DNA of 64,000 bases from Actinomycetes bacterium (GTDB lineage Bacteria > Actinomycetota > Actinomycetes > Mycobacteriales > Mycobacteriaceae), in the NCBI GenBank assembly GCA_023404955.1, contig JAEXZY010000139.1, forward strand, positions 1 through 64,000, given 5' to 3'. Under the pieces are notes generated by a model. The model worked only from the letters and a program-made list of their open reading frames with translations, searched no databases and was not told where the DNA came from. A program made the position numbers and the translations under genes. This document shows positions 31,910 through 40,246 of this stretch, piece after piece (position 1 is the stretch's first letter; every line of letters starts with the position of its first letter).

Positions 31910-34267
31910 GGTCTGCAGGTGCCGGCGCATCGGTTCCCGCCCGGGGGGCTGGGTCGGCGTCGGAAGTAGCGGCTTGATCGGGTGCACCGGGACCGTGGTC
32001 GGCGCATCGGTGTTGATCTCCAGCGGTTCCCCGGCGTGCCGAATCGTCAGGCGGTGGTGCGGTCCGTCGCGCAGGGTGTAGGTGACCGATGAGTGGTTGG
32101 CCTCGACGGTGACCCGAAAGTTGCGCCAGCGCAGGCGGAAACAGAGCTTCTTGATGCCCGACGGCAGATGGGGGTTCAGGCTCAGCATGCCCTCGTCGTC
32201 CCGCAGCCCGCCGAAGCCGCCGACGAGGGCGGTCCAGCTGCCCGCCAGCGACGCCAGGTGCAGACCGTCACCGGTGTTGTGGTGCAGATTGCGCAGGTCG
32301 ATCAGCGCCGCCTCGTAGGCGTAGTCGTGCGCGAGCTCCAGGTGGCCGACCTCGGCGCACATCACCGCCTGCGTGCACGCCGACAGCGACGAGTCGCGGG
32401 TGGTGCGCTTCTCGTAGTAGTCGACGTTGCGGGCCTTCTGCTCATCGGTGAACGCGTGGCTCTGCCACTGCATGGCCAGCACCAGGTCGGCCTGCTTGAC
32501 CACCTGCGCCGGATAGAGCCGCACGTACGGTTCATGGAGCAGCAGAGGGTATGCGGTGTTCGCGGAAAAATCCCACTCCCGCAGTGTGGTGAAGCCCTCG
32601 CACTGCGGGTGCACACCCAGCTCGTCGTCGTAGGGGATGTGCACGGCGTCGGCGGCGTCGCGCCACGCCGCGGTCTCCTCGTTGTCCACCCCGAGTCCAC
32701 GTGCGGCGTCGGGGTTTCGGTGGCAGGCATTCGCGGCGATGCGCAGGTTGTTCGCCGCCATCAGATTGGTGAATACGTTGTCGCGCACCACCGCGGTGTA
32801 CTCGTCGGGGCCGGTGACACCGTCGATGCGCCACAGCCCGTTGCGGTCGTGATGCCCCAGAGACAGCCACAGCCGCGCTGTCTCCACGAGAACCGCGAGG
32901 CCGCATTCCTTTTCGAGCGAGTGGTCCCCGGTCACCACACGGTAGCGGTCGAAGGCCATCGCGATGTCGGCGTTGACGTGGAACGCCGCGGTGCCTGCCG
33001 GCCAGTACGCCGAGCATTCCTCGCCGGCGATGGTGCGCCACGGGAAGCTGGCCCCTCTCAGGTCGAGTTCCTTGGCGCGGTCGCGGGCCAGGTCCAACGT
33101 CGAGGAGCGCCACCGGAGCGCGTCGGCGGCGGCGTGCGGCGCGGTGTAGGTGAGCACCGGCAACACGTAACCCTCGGTGTCCCAAAAAGCGTGCCCGTCA
33201 TACCCGGTGCCGGTGAGGCCCTTGCCCGCGATCGCGCGCCGCTCCGCGCGGGCGCTGGCCTGGATCACGTGGAACAGCCCGAAGCGCACTGCCTGCTGAC
33301 AGTCGGCGTCACCGTCGACCTCGACGTCCGCGCTGTCCCAGAACTCGTCGAGATAGTCGCGTTGCGATTGGAGCAGACCATCCCAACCGGTGTAGCGCGC
33401 GCCGGCGATGGCTGCGGCGACCTGGTCACGCAGGGCGGGCCGGGACCGGATGCTCGACCAGCCGTAGGCGAGATATTTGACCAGCCGCAGCTTTTCGCCG
33501 GGCTGCAGCCCGCAGACTACGGTGGTGCGGGCCCAGTCTCCGCCGGCGTCGCCACTGATGTCGACGCGTCCGGGCGCCTCGACGAGGTGGTCCATCGCGG
33601 CCGCCATCATCAGCTTGCTGGCCCGGGTGCGGTGGATCAGCACCGCACCGTTGTCGGCGACCTCGTGCTGGATCGCCTTCAGCGGGTTCTTCAACACCGA
33701 CGCCACGCGCGGATCATCGGAGGGCTCGGGCTGGTCCTCGTTGGCCACCAGCTCCGATTGCAGCGTGACGCGCACCGGGTCGTCGACCGCCTCGACGATG
33801 TACTCGATGGCGGCCAGACCCCGCTGCGCCAGCGACACCAGCCGCACCGACGTCACCCGAATATGCTTGCCGGCAGGCGATTTCCACTCGGCCTCGCGCG
33901 TCAGGGTGCCCGCCCGCATGTCCAGCACCCGCTCGTGGGACAGCAGATGGCCGTAGCGCACGTCGAAGGGTTCGTCCTCGACGAGCAGGCGGATCAGCTT
34001 GCCGTTGGTGACGTCGACGATCGACTGGCCGTCCTCGGGGTAGCCGAAACCCGCCTCCGCGTAGGGCAGGGGCCTGATTTCGTAGAAGCCGTTCAGATAC
34101 GTGCCGGGCAGGCCGAACGGCTCCCCTTCGTCCAGGTTGCCGCGTAATCCGATGTGTCCGTTGGACAGTGCGAAGATCGACTCGGTCTGTGGCAGCAGGT
34201 CGAACACGAGTTGGGTTTCCCGGATCCGCCACGGTTCGACCGGGAAGGCCTCGTCGGTGATCATCAT
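31892..34267 (-). CDS. GH65 disaccharide phosphorylase
   Basis: A 791-residue glycoside hydrolase family 65 protein (maltose/trehalose/kojibiose phosphorylase group). The N-terminal beta-sandwich runs from ETQLVFDLLPQTESIFALSNGHIGLRG. The (alpha/alpha)6 barrel contains GYDGHAFWDTEGYVLPVLTY and the general-acid segment IDGVTGPDEYTAVV (Glu489). KQADLVLAMQ and the C-terminal beta-sheet domain (SLAGSWTALVGGFGGLRDD) complete the fold. The start overlaps the stop of the HAD gene (ATGATG). Phosphorolysis would yield beta-glucose-1-phosphate, which the upstream beta-phosphoglucomutase-like enzyme would convert to glucose-6-phosphate. The M. tuberculosis pair Rv3400/Rv3401 has the same layout. Confidence 0.92.
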   Translation of the reverse strand: MMITDEAFPVEPWRIRETQLVFDLLPQTESIFALSNGHIGLRGNLDEGEPFGLPGTYLNGFYEIRPLPYAEAGFGYPEDGQSIVDVTNGKLIRLLVEDEPFDVRYGHLLSHERVLDMRAGTLTREAEWKSPAGKHIRVTSVRLVSLAQRGLAAIEYIVEAVDDPVRVTLQSELVANEDQPEPSDDPRVASVLKNPLKAIQHEVADNGAVLIHRTRASKLMMAAAMDHLVEAPGRVDISGDAGGDWARTTVVCGLQPGEKLRLVKYLAYGWSSIRSRPALRDQVAAAIAGARYTGWDGLLQSQRDYLDEFWDSADVEVDGDADCQQAVRFGLFHVIQASARAERRAIAGKGLTGTGYDGHAFWDTEGYVLPVLTYTAPHAAADALRWRSSTLDLARDRAKELDLRGASFPWRTIAGEECSAYWPAGTAAFHVNADIAMAFDRYRVVTGDHSLEKECGLAVLVETARLWLSLGHHDRNGLWRIDGVTGPDEYTAVVRDNVFTNLMAANNLRIAANACHRNPDAARGLGVDNEETAAWRDAADAVHIPYDDELGVHPQCEGFTTLREWDFSANTAYPLLLHEPYVRLYPAQVVKQADLVLAMQWQSHAFTDEQKARNVDYYEKRTTRDSSLSACTQAVMCAEVGHLELAHDYAYEAALIDLRNLHHNTGDGLHLASLAGSWTALVGGFGGLRDDEGMLSLNPHLPSGIKKLCFRLRWRNFRVTVEANHSSVTYTLRDGPHHRLTIRHAGEPLEINTDAPTTVPVHPIKPLLPTPTQPPGREPMRRHLQTSDLET

Positions 34268-34968
34268 CGGTCGAGCAGCTCCCCCAGGTCGGTGACGACG
34301 ATGCCGGCGCCGTGCTCGCGCAGTGCGTCGGCCTGGCCTACGCGGTCGACGCCGACGACGGTGCCGAAGTGCCCGGCACGGCCGGCGGCCACCCCCGACT
34401 GCGCGTCTTCGAAGATCGCAGCGTCGGCGGGTTCGACGCCGAGCAGCTCGGCGGCGTGCAGGAAGCTGTCCGGTGCGGGCTTGCCGCGCAGATGCTCCTC
34501 CTGCAGCGTCACACCGTCGACCCGGACTTCGACGTACTGCGCCAGCCCGGTGATCTCCAGCACCTGCTTCGTGTTGGCGCTCGAGGACACGACCGCGCGG
34601 CGCAGCCCGGCTTCGGCGACGGCCTCGAGGTAGCGGCGCGACCCGTCGAACACCTCGACGCCGTCCTTCTCCAGCGTGTGCTGGAACGCGGTGTTCTTCT
34701 CGTCGCCGAGCTTGCGCACGGTCGCGTCGTCGACGGCGATGTGCCGGCTTTCCAGGAAGGACCGCACGCCGTCTTCCCGCGGTTTTCCGTCGACGTAGTC
34801 GTCGTAGTCAGCACCGATGTCGAAGGGCACGAATCCGTCGCCGTCGCGCTGGCGGAGGAAGTCGTCGAACATCTTCTTCCATGCCCGCTTGTGCACGCTG
34901 GCGGTATCGGTGAGCACGCCGTCGAGGTCGAACAGGCACGCGCGGATGCCCTCCGGTAGTCCGAACAC
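34264..34968 (-). CDS. Beta-phosphoglucomutase-family HAD hydrolase
   Basis: A 234-residue HAD protein. Motif I is CLFDLDGVLTDTASVHKRAW (nucleophile Asp in FDLDG), motif II is VVSSSANTKQVLE, the lysine of motif III is in RGKPAPDSF, and motif IV is AAIFEDAQSGVAAGRAG. The cap domain carries FVPFDIGADYDDYVDGKPREDG, the substrate loop of beta-phosphoglucomutases. It would interconvert beta-glucose-1-phosphate and glucose-6-phosphate. The GTG start leads a two-gene operon with the GH65 phosphorylase, a functional pairing. Confidence 0.9.
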   Translation of the reverse strand: MFGLPEGIRACLFDLDGVLTDTASVHKRAWKKMFDDFLRQRDGDGFVPFDIGADYDDYVDGKPREDGVRSFLESRHIAVDDATVRKLGDEKNTAFQHTLEKDGVEVFDGSRRYLEAVAEAGLRRAVVSSSANTKQVLEITGLAQYVEVRVDGVTLQEEHLRGKPAPDSFLHAAELLGVEPADAAIFEDAQSGVAAGRAGHFGTVVGVDRVGQADALREHGAGIVVTDLGELLDR

Positions 34969-35022
34969 CTACCCTTTCTACCCAGACGGACTAATTTCCA
35001 CGCTGTGGTGGTTGGCCCCGGT

Positions 35023-35892
35023 ATGCGCATCGGCGTGGTATTTCCGCAAACCGAGCTCGGCGGCGACCCCGGCGCGGTGCGCGCCATGGGGCAGCGGGTC
35101 GAGGAACTCGGATTCACGCACCTTCTCGCCTACGACCACGTGCTCGGAGCCGACCCGGCCGTGCACCGCGATTGGGCAGGCCCCTACGACGTGGACACCA
35201 CGTTCCACGAGCCGCTGGTCATGTTCGGCTATCTCGCGGCCGTGACGACGACGCTGGAGCTGGTCACCGGGGTGATCATCCTGCCGCAGCGCCAGACCGC
35301 GTTGGTGGCCAAGCAGGCGGTCGAGGTGGACCTGTTGACGGGCGGTCGGTTCCGGCTGGGGGTGGGGCTGGGCTGGAACGTCGTCGAGTACGAGGCGCTC
35401 GGCGAGAACTTCCGCGATCGGGGCAGGCGCTCCGAAGAGCAGATCGAGCTGCTGCGCCGGCTGTGGACCGAACGTTCGGTGACGTTCGAGGGGCGTCACC
35501 ACCGCGTGACCGGTGCGGGCGTGGCTCCTCTGCCGGTGCAGCGGCCCATCCCGCTGTGGATCGGCGCGGCGTCGCCGCGGGCCTACGCCCGCGTGGGGCG
35601 GCTCGCCGACGGCTGGTTCCCGATGTTCGGGCCGGGGCCGCGGCTGGATGAGGCGCGGGCGGTGGTGGACGGGGCAGCCCGCGACGCCGGACGAGACCCG
35701 GCGGGCATCGGGATGGAAGGACGCATCAGCTGGCAGGACGACCTCGACGCGACCCTCGCCGCGATCGAGACGTGGCGACAGATCGGTGCCACGCATCTGA
35801 CGGTGAACACCATGGGCGCAGGCCTGACAACCGTCGACGAGCACCTCGCCGCGCTGGAAGCTGTCGCGCAGGTTGCGGGCCTGTCCGCTTAG
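35023..35892 (+). CDS. LLM-class F420-dependent oxidoreductase (TIGR03619-like)
   Basis: A 289-residue luciferase-like TIM-barrel enzyme: MRIGVVFPQTELGGDPGAVR, ELGFTHLLAYDHVLGADPAVH, LELVTGVIILPQRQTALVAKQAVEVDLLTGGRFRLGVGLGWN, PIPLWIGAASPRAYARVGRLADGWFP. These match the F420-dependent mycobacterial subgroup, where F420H2 replaces FMNH2. The ATG at 35023 gives the canonical N-terminus. The gene ends 4 bases into the convergent semialdehyde dehydrogenase gene. Its substrate is unknown. Confidence 0.88.
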   Translation: MRIGVVFPQTELGGDPGAVRAMGQRVEELGFTHLLAYDHVLGADPAVHRDWAGPYDVDTTFHEPLVMFGYLAAVTTTLELVTGVIILPQRQTALVAKQAVEVDLLTGGRFRLGVGLGWNVVEYEALGENFRDRGRRSEEQIELLRRLWTERSVTFEGRHHRVTGAGVAPLPVQRPIPLWIGAASPRAYARVGRLADGWFPMFGPGPRLDEARAVVDGAARDAGRDPAGIGMEGRISWQDDLDATLAAIETWRQIGATHLTVNTMGAGLTTVDEHLAALEAVAQVAGLSA

Positions 35893-37361
35893 CGGCGGCG
35901 CCGGGGCACCGACAGGTACTTGTACTCGAGGAATTCGTCGATCCCGACCTTGCCACCCTCACGTCCCAGGCCGGACTGTTTCACTCCTCCGAAGGGTGCG
36001 GCGGGGTTGGACACCACCCCGGTGTTGACGCCGACCATGCCGACTTCCAGTCGTTCACTCAGGTCGAACGCGCGGTCGATGTCCTGGGTGAAGACGTATC
36101 CGACCAGACCCCAGTCGGTGTCGTTGGCGCGGGAGATCACCTCGTCTTCGTCGTCGAAGGGGATGACCGGCGCCACCGGGCCGAACACCTCTGTGGTCAT
36201 CAGCTCGGAGTCAGATGACACATCGGCGAGCACGGTCGGTGGGTAGAAGTACCCCGGTCCGTCGGGAAGCCGGCCTCCGGTCAGGGCGGTGGCACCACGG
36301 GCGAGCGCGTCGTCGACCAGGTGCTGGACTTTGGCTCGGCCGGCCGCGTCGATGAGCGGTCCGACATCGGTACCGTCCGCCAGCCCGTTGCCGACCTTCA
36401 GTTCGGCCATCCGTTCTGCGAGGCGCCCACTGAATTCGCTTGCCAGAGAACGGTGCACATACATGCGGTTCGCCGCCGTGCACGCTTCCCCCATGTTGCG
36501 CATCTTCGCCGCCATGGCACCGTCGACCGCGGTGTCGATGTCGGCGTCGGCGCACACGATGAACGGCGCATTGCCGCCCAGCTCCATGGAGGACCTCATC
36601 ACCGTGTCGGCCGCCTGGCGCAGCAGCACCTTGCCCACGCCGGTGGAGCCGGTGAAGCTGACCTTGCGGGCCTTGCCGCTGCTCATCCATCGCTGCACCA
36701 CGGTCGCCGCATCGGTCGTGGTGACGACGTTGAGCACCCCCTCGGGCAGACCGCACTCCTGCAAGATCGCCGCCAGGGCCAGCGAGGTCAACGGGGTCTG
36801 CGGCGCGGGCTTGAGCACCATCGTGCAGCCGGCTGCCACGGCGGGCGCGATCTTCCGGGTGCCCATCGCCAACGGGAAGTTCCATGGCGTGATCAGGACG
36901 CAGGGACCGACCGGTTCCCGCGTGACGATGATGCGGTTGGCGCCGTCGCCGGTGGTGGTGTGATCACCGGAGATCCGCACCGCTTCTTCGGAGAACCACC
37001 GCAGGAACTCTGCCGCGTAGGCCACCTCGCCCCTGGCCTCGGCCAGCGGCTTACCCATCTCCGAGGTCATCACCTCAGCCAGCCAGTTCCGCTTGGACAT
37101 CACCAGATCGTATGCGCGGCGCAGGATTTCGCTCCGAACGCGCGGTGCGGTGCGGGCCCACTCTCTCTGCGCGGCGACTGCGGCGTCCAGCGCCGTGTCT
37201 GCGTCCCTCGGACCGGCATCGGCCACGCGGGCCAACAGCTCTCCGGTGGCAGGGTTCTCCACCCCGAAGGTGTTCCCGTCGCTCGCGGCGCGCCACTGCC
37301 CGCCGATGAGAAGCGCGGTCGGGATACCTGCGAGACCAGTGTGCAGCGTTGTTGACGTCAT
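35889..37361 (-). CDS. NAD(P)-dependent succinate-semialdehyde-type dehydrogenase
   Basis: A 490-residue aldehyde dehydrogenase of the GabD group. The catalytic pair is Glu260 (SMELGGNAPFIV) and Cys294 (NMGEACTAANRMYVH). The cofactor-binding region is LITPWNFPLAMGTRKIAPAVAAGCT, and the C-terminal GVKQSGLGREGGKVGIDEFLEYKYLSV is typical of semialdehyde dehydrogenases. The start overlaps the stop of the FAD/Fe-S dehydrogenase (ATGA). It is the last gene of a four-gene catabolic operon. Succinate or glutarate semialdehyde is the most likely substrate class; the exact one is inference. Confidence 0.9.
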   Translation of the reverse strand: MTSTTLHTGLAGIPTALLIGGQWRAASDGNTFGVENPATGELLARVADAGPRDADTALDAAVAAQREWARTAPRVRSEILRRAYDLVMSKRNWLAEVMTSEMGKPLAEARGEVAYAAEFLRWFSEEAVRISGDHTTTGDGANRIIVTREPVGPCVLITPWNFPLAMGTRKIAPAVAAGCTMVLKPAPQTPLTSLALAAILQECGLPEGVLNVVTTTDAATVVQRWMSSGKARKVSFTGSTGVGKVLLRQAADTVMRSSMELGGNAPFIVCADADIDTAVDGAMAAKMRNMGEACTAANRMYVHRSLASEFSGRLAERMAELKVGNGLADGTDVGPLIDAAGRAKVQHLVDDALARGATALTGGRLPDGPGYFYPPTVLADVSSDSELMTTEVFGPVAPVIPFDDEDEVISRANDTDWGLVGYVFTQDIDRAFDLSERLEVGMVGVNTGVVSNPAAPFGGVKQSGLGREGGKVGIDEFLEYKYLSVPRRRR

Positions 37362-40246
37362 CGATCGTTCTCCAATGTGGGGTCGAGAATCTGTGCGAGG
37401 TGCAGGGAGGCGGGGGCGGTCGGAGCCAGCTGTCTGGCTTGCATGTGGCAGCTGAAGCCGTCGGTGAGCACCACCGCCTCCGGGTCAGCGCGCAGCGCCG
37501 GAGCCAGAGCCAGTTCGGCGACGGCCATGCTGACGTCGTAGTGCTCGCGCTCGAAGCCGAAATTGCCCGCGACCCCGCAGCATCCCGTCGCCTCACGCAC
37601 CTGGTCGATGCCGACTGCGGCGAGGGCGCGGCGCTGCGTGGCCGCGCCGAACACGGCGTACTCGTGGCAGTGGGTCTGCAGCGTGACAGCCTCGGGCAGA
37701 GCCGCCTTCGGTGCCCAGCCGCTCTCGCTCTGGGCGGTGATCTGCTCGGCGAAACTGCGGACACGTCGCGCGACCCGGCGGGCAGCGTCGCTGGGGACCA
37801 GCTCGGGCAGGTCGTTGCGCAACGCGGCCGCACAGCTCGGCTCGGTGACGACGATCGGCCGCTCGGTGCCGTCGTCGAGGACGGCAGCGGTGCGCGTCAG
37901 GCGTTTTCGGGCGTGGCGCAGCTGCCCGGTGGAGATCCAGGTGAGTCCACAGCACACGTCGGTGCGGACCTCGGCCCGGTGGCCGCCGTCCTCGATCACC
38001 CGCCGCGCCGCGCCGGCAACCCGTGGGCGAAAGCCTTTGGTGAACGAGTCCACCAGCAGGATCACGTCGCCGGTGCCGCCACCCGGCGCGCCGATTTCGG
38101 CGCGTAACTCGCGGCTCGAGGCGAAGGTGGGCAGCGGTCTTCGCGTCGTCAGGCCGCCGAGACGCAGGCCCACCGATCGCAGCGGGCTCGCCAGGACGCC
38201 GTTGACCATGGGAGCAGTCCGAGATGTCACGGCCAACCAGCGCGGCAACCACCCCAGCGAGTAATGCGACATCGGACGCACACGTCCGCGGTAATGGTGG
38301 TCGAGGAACTCGGCCTTGTAGGTCGCCATGTCGACCCCGGTCGGGCAGTCGGTGGCGCACGCTTTGCAGGACAGACAGAGGTCCAAGACGTCGCGGACAT
38401 CTGGGGAGGCCCAGCCCTCGTCCGTCGTGTGAGCGCCGCGCACCATGTCCTGCAGGACGCGGGCACGACCGCGCGTGGAGTCCTTCTCGTCGCCGGTGGC
38501 GCGATAGCTCGGGCACATGACTCCGCCGCTGTGTGAGCGGCATCGGCCTACACCGATACAACGCTGCACGGCTTCGGCGAATGGGCTGGACCCTGGCGCG
38601 TTGGACTCGTGGAGAGTGAACGTGGTCTGCCACGGCAGTGGTGGGACATCGGCGAGCGCCAGTTGTTCGGTGACCGGCTCGGGCGCCACGATCATGCCGG
38701 GGTTGAGGGTGTTGCCCGGATCGAACAGATCCTTGAAGCCGGCGAACGCTTCCATGATCGTCGGTGAGTACATCTCCGGCAGCAGCTCAGACCGTGCGCG
38801 CCCGTCGCCGTGTTCGCCCGAGAGGGTTCCGCCGTGTGCGACGACGAGCCGGGCCGCGGCGGTGAGGAACGCCGACATCACCTCCCGCCCTTCGAGGGTG
38901 CGTTGATCGAAGGTGATGCGGATGTGCATGCAGCCGGCACCGAAGTGGCCGTACATCACGCCGATCAGCTGGTAACGCTCGAGGAGGAGCCGGAAGTCGG
39001 CGAGGTAGTCGGCGAGGTTTTCCGGAGCGACCGCGGAATCTTCCCAGCCGGGCCACGAGGTCACGGTGGACCCGTCGGCCAGGTGTAGCCGCGACGACAA
39101 TCCGGCCCCGTCCTCCCGGACGCGCCACAGCTGTCGACGTTCGCCTGCGTCGCGGACTTCCCGGAACTGCCGGGCCCGTCCGTTGGCCTGCAGGTCGGCG
39201 GTGAGCCTTTTGGCGTCTTCGGCGACGGTGACGTCGTCGTCACCGTCGAGGTCGATGTAGAGCCACGCGCGGCCGGCGGGCAAGGCGGCGACGGAGTCTT
39301 CGCCGCGGCGCGCTGACATCGTGGCGACGATGTGTTCGTCGATGCCCTCGACCGCCGCGGGCGAATATTTCAGGATCGTGGTGACGTCGCGTGCGGCGTC
39401 GACGATGTCGTCGTAGGCAACGACCAGGAGCAGCGCCGACGGCGGCACGTCGACCAGAGTGACGGTGGCGCTGACGACGATCGCGCAGGCGCCCTCGGTG
39501 CCCACCAGCGCGCGTGCGACGTCAAAGCCGTTCTCCGGCAGTAGGTGTGCGAGCTGAAATCCTGAGACCTGCCGAGGAATGCGGCCCAGTTCCAGGCGAA
39601 ATTGTGCCATGTACCGTGCGGTCAAGGCGCGCAGGTCAGCGGACAGTGCGCTGGCTCGCTCTGTTGCGGCGACGTCCGCCGGGTCGGTGGCACTCAGTCC
39701 GTTGCGGGTGGCCGTCAGGCGCGTGCCGTCGGCGAGCACGAGGTCCAACGACAACACGTGGTCGCCGGTGCGCCCGTACCGGACCGAGTGGTTGCCGCAG
39801 GCGTCGTTTCCGATCGATCCTCCGACGGTGGCGCGGTTCCTGCTCGACGGATCCGGGGCGAAAGTCAACTGATCGGCCGTGCGGTGCTGTACGGCCGCCG
39901 ACAGATCTGCCAAGACGACACCCGGCTCAACGACGGCAGTCCGGCTGGCGGCGTCGACAGACACGATGCGGTCCATGTGACGCGAGAAGTCCACGACGAC
40001 TCCGCTGCCGATGGCATTGCCCGCCATCGATGTGCCGCCGCCCCGCGCGATGAGGGCAACACCGAACTCCGAACAGAGCCGGGCGATCTGACTCACGTCT
40101 CCCGCGTTCCGGGGGAATGCGACGGCCACTGGCTCGACCCGGTAGTTCGAGGCGTCATAGCTGTACTCGGCCAACCGCCGGCTACTGGTGTCGACCTCGA
40201 CGGCGCCGGCGGTCAGCCGTTGTACGAACGTGACGGCGTGGGTCAA
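37358..40246 (-). CDS. Fused FAD-binding and Fe-S dehydrogenase (D-2-hydroxyacid type)
   Basis: A 962-residue enzyme joining two modules. The N-terminal PCMH-type FAD domain (about residues 1-450) has RGGGTSMAGNAIGSGVVVDF, TVGGSIGNDACGNHSVRYG, VGTEGACAIV and MYGHFGAGCMHIRI. The C-terminal Fe-S part has cluster motifs CIGVGRCRSHSGGVMCPS (from about 558) and LDLCLSCKACATDCPTG (about 610-626). Two CCG modules follow (VCCGLTW near 763, CCGVAGNFG near 890). This is the YdiJ/GlcDF-like architecture that oxidises D-2-hydroxyacids such as D-2-hydroxyglutarate or D-lactate and passes electrons to the respiratory chain. The TTG start overlaps the aminotransferase stop. Substrate is inferred from operon context. 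Confidence 0.88.
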   Translation of the reverse strand: MTHAVTFVQRLTAGAVEVDTSSRRLAEYSYDASNYRVEPVAVAFPRNAGDVSQIARLCSEFGVALIARGGGTSMAGNAIGSGVVVDFSRHMDRIVSVDAASRTAVVEPGVVLADLSAAVQHRTADQLTFAPDPSSRNRATVGGSIGNDACGNHSVRYGRTGDHVLSLDLVLADGTRLTATRNGLSATDPADVAATERASALSADLRALTARYMAQFRLELGRIPRQVSGFQLAHLLPENGFDVARALVGTEGACAIVVSATVTLVDVPPSALLLVVAYDDIVDAARDVTTILKYSPAAVEGIDEHIVATMSARRGEDSVAALPAGRAWLYIDLDGDDDVTVAEDAKRLTADLQANGRARQFREVRDAGERRQLWRVREDGAGLSSRLHLADGSTVTSWPGWEDSAVAPENLADYLADFRLLLERYQLIGVMYGHFGAGCMHIRITFDQRTLEGREVMSAFLTAAARLVVAHGGTLSGEHGDGRARSELLPEMYSPTIMEAFAGFKDLFDPGNTLNPGMIVAPEPVTEQLALADVPPLPWQTTFTLHESNAPGSSPFAEAVQRCIGVGRCRSHSGGVMCPSYRATGDEKDSTRGRARVLQDMVRGAHTTDEGWASPDVRDVLDLCLSCKACATDCPTGVDMATYKAEFLDHHYRGRVRPMSHYSLGWLPRWLAVTSRTAPMVNGVLASPLRSVGLRLGGLTTRRPLPTFASSRELRAEIGAPGGGTGDVILLVDSFTKGFRPRVAGAARRVIEDGGHRAEVRTDVCCGLTWISTGQLRHARKRLTRTAAVLDDGTERPIVVTEPSCAAALRNDLPELVPSDAARRVARRVRSFAEQITAQSESGWAPKAALPEAVTLQTHCHEYAVFGAATQRRALAAVGIDQVREATGCCGVAGNFGFEREHYDVSMAVAELALAPALRADPEAVVLTDGFSCHMQARQLAPTAPASLHLAQILDPTLENDR

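Noticed and set aside
32093..34147. A 684-codon plus-strand frame opposite the GH65 gene.
   Set aside because: No recognisable fold and biased composition; the GH65 protein on the minus strand is complete.
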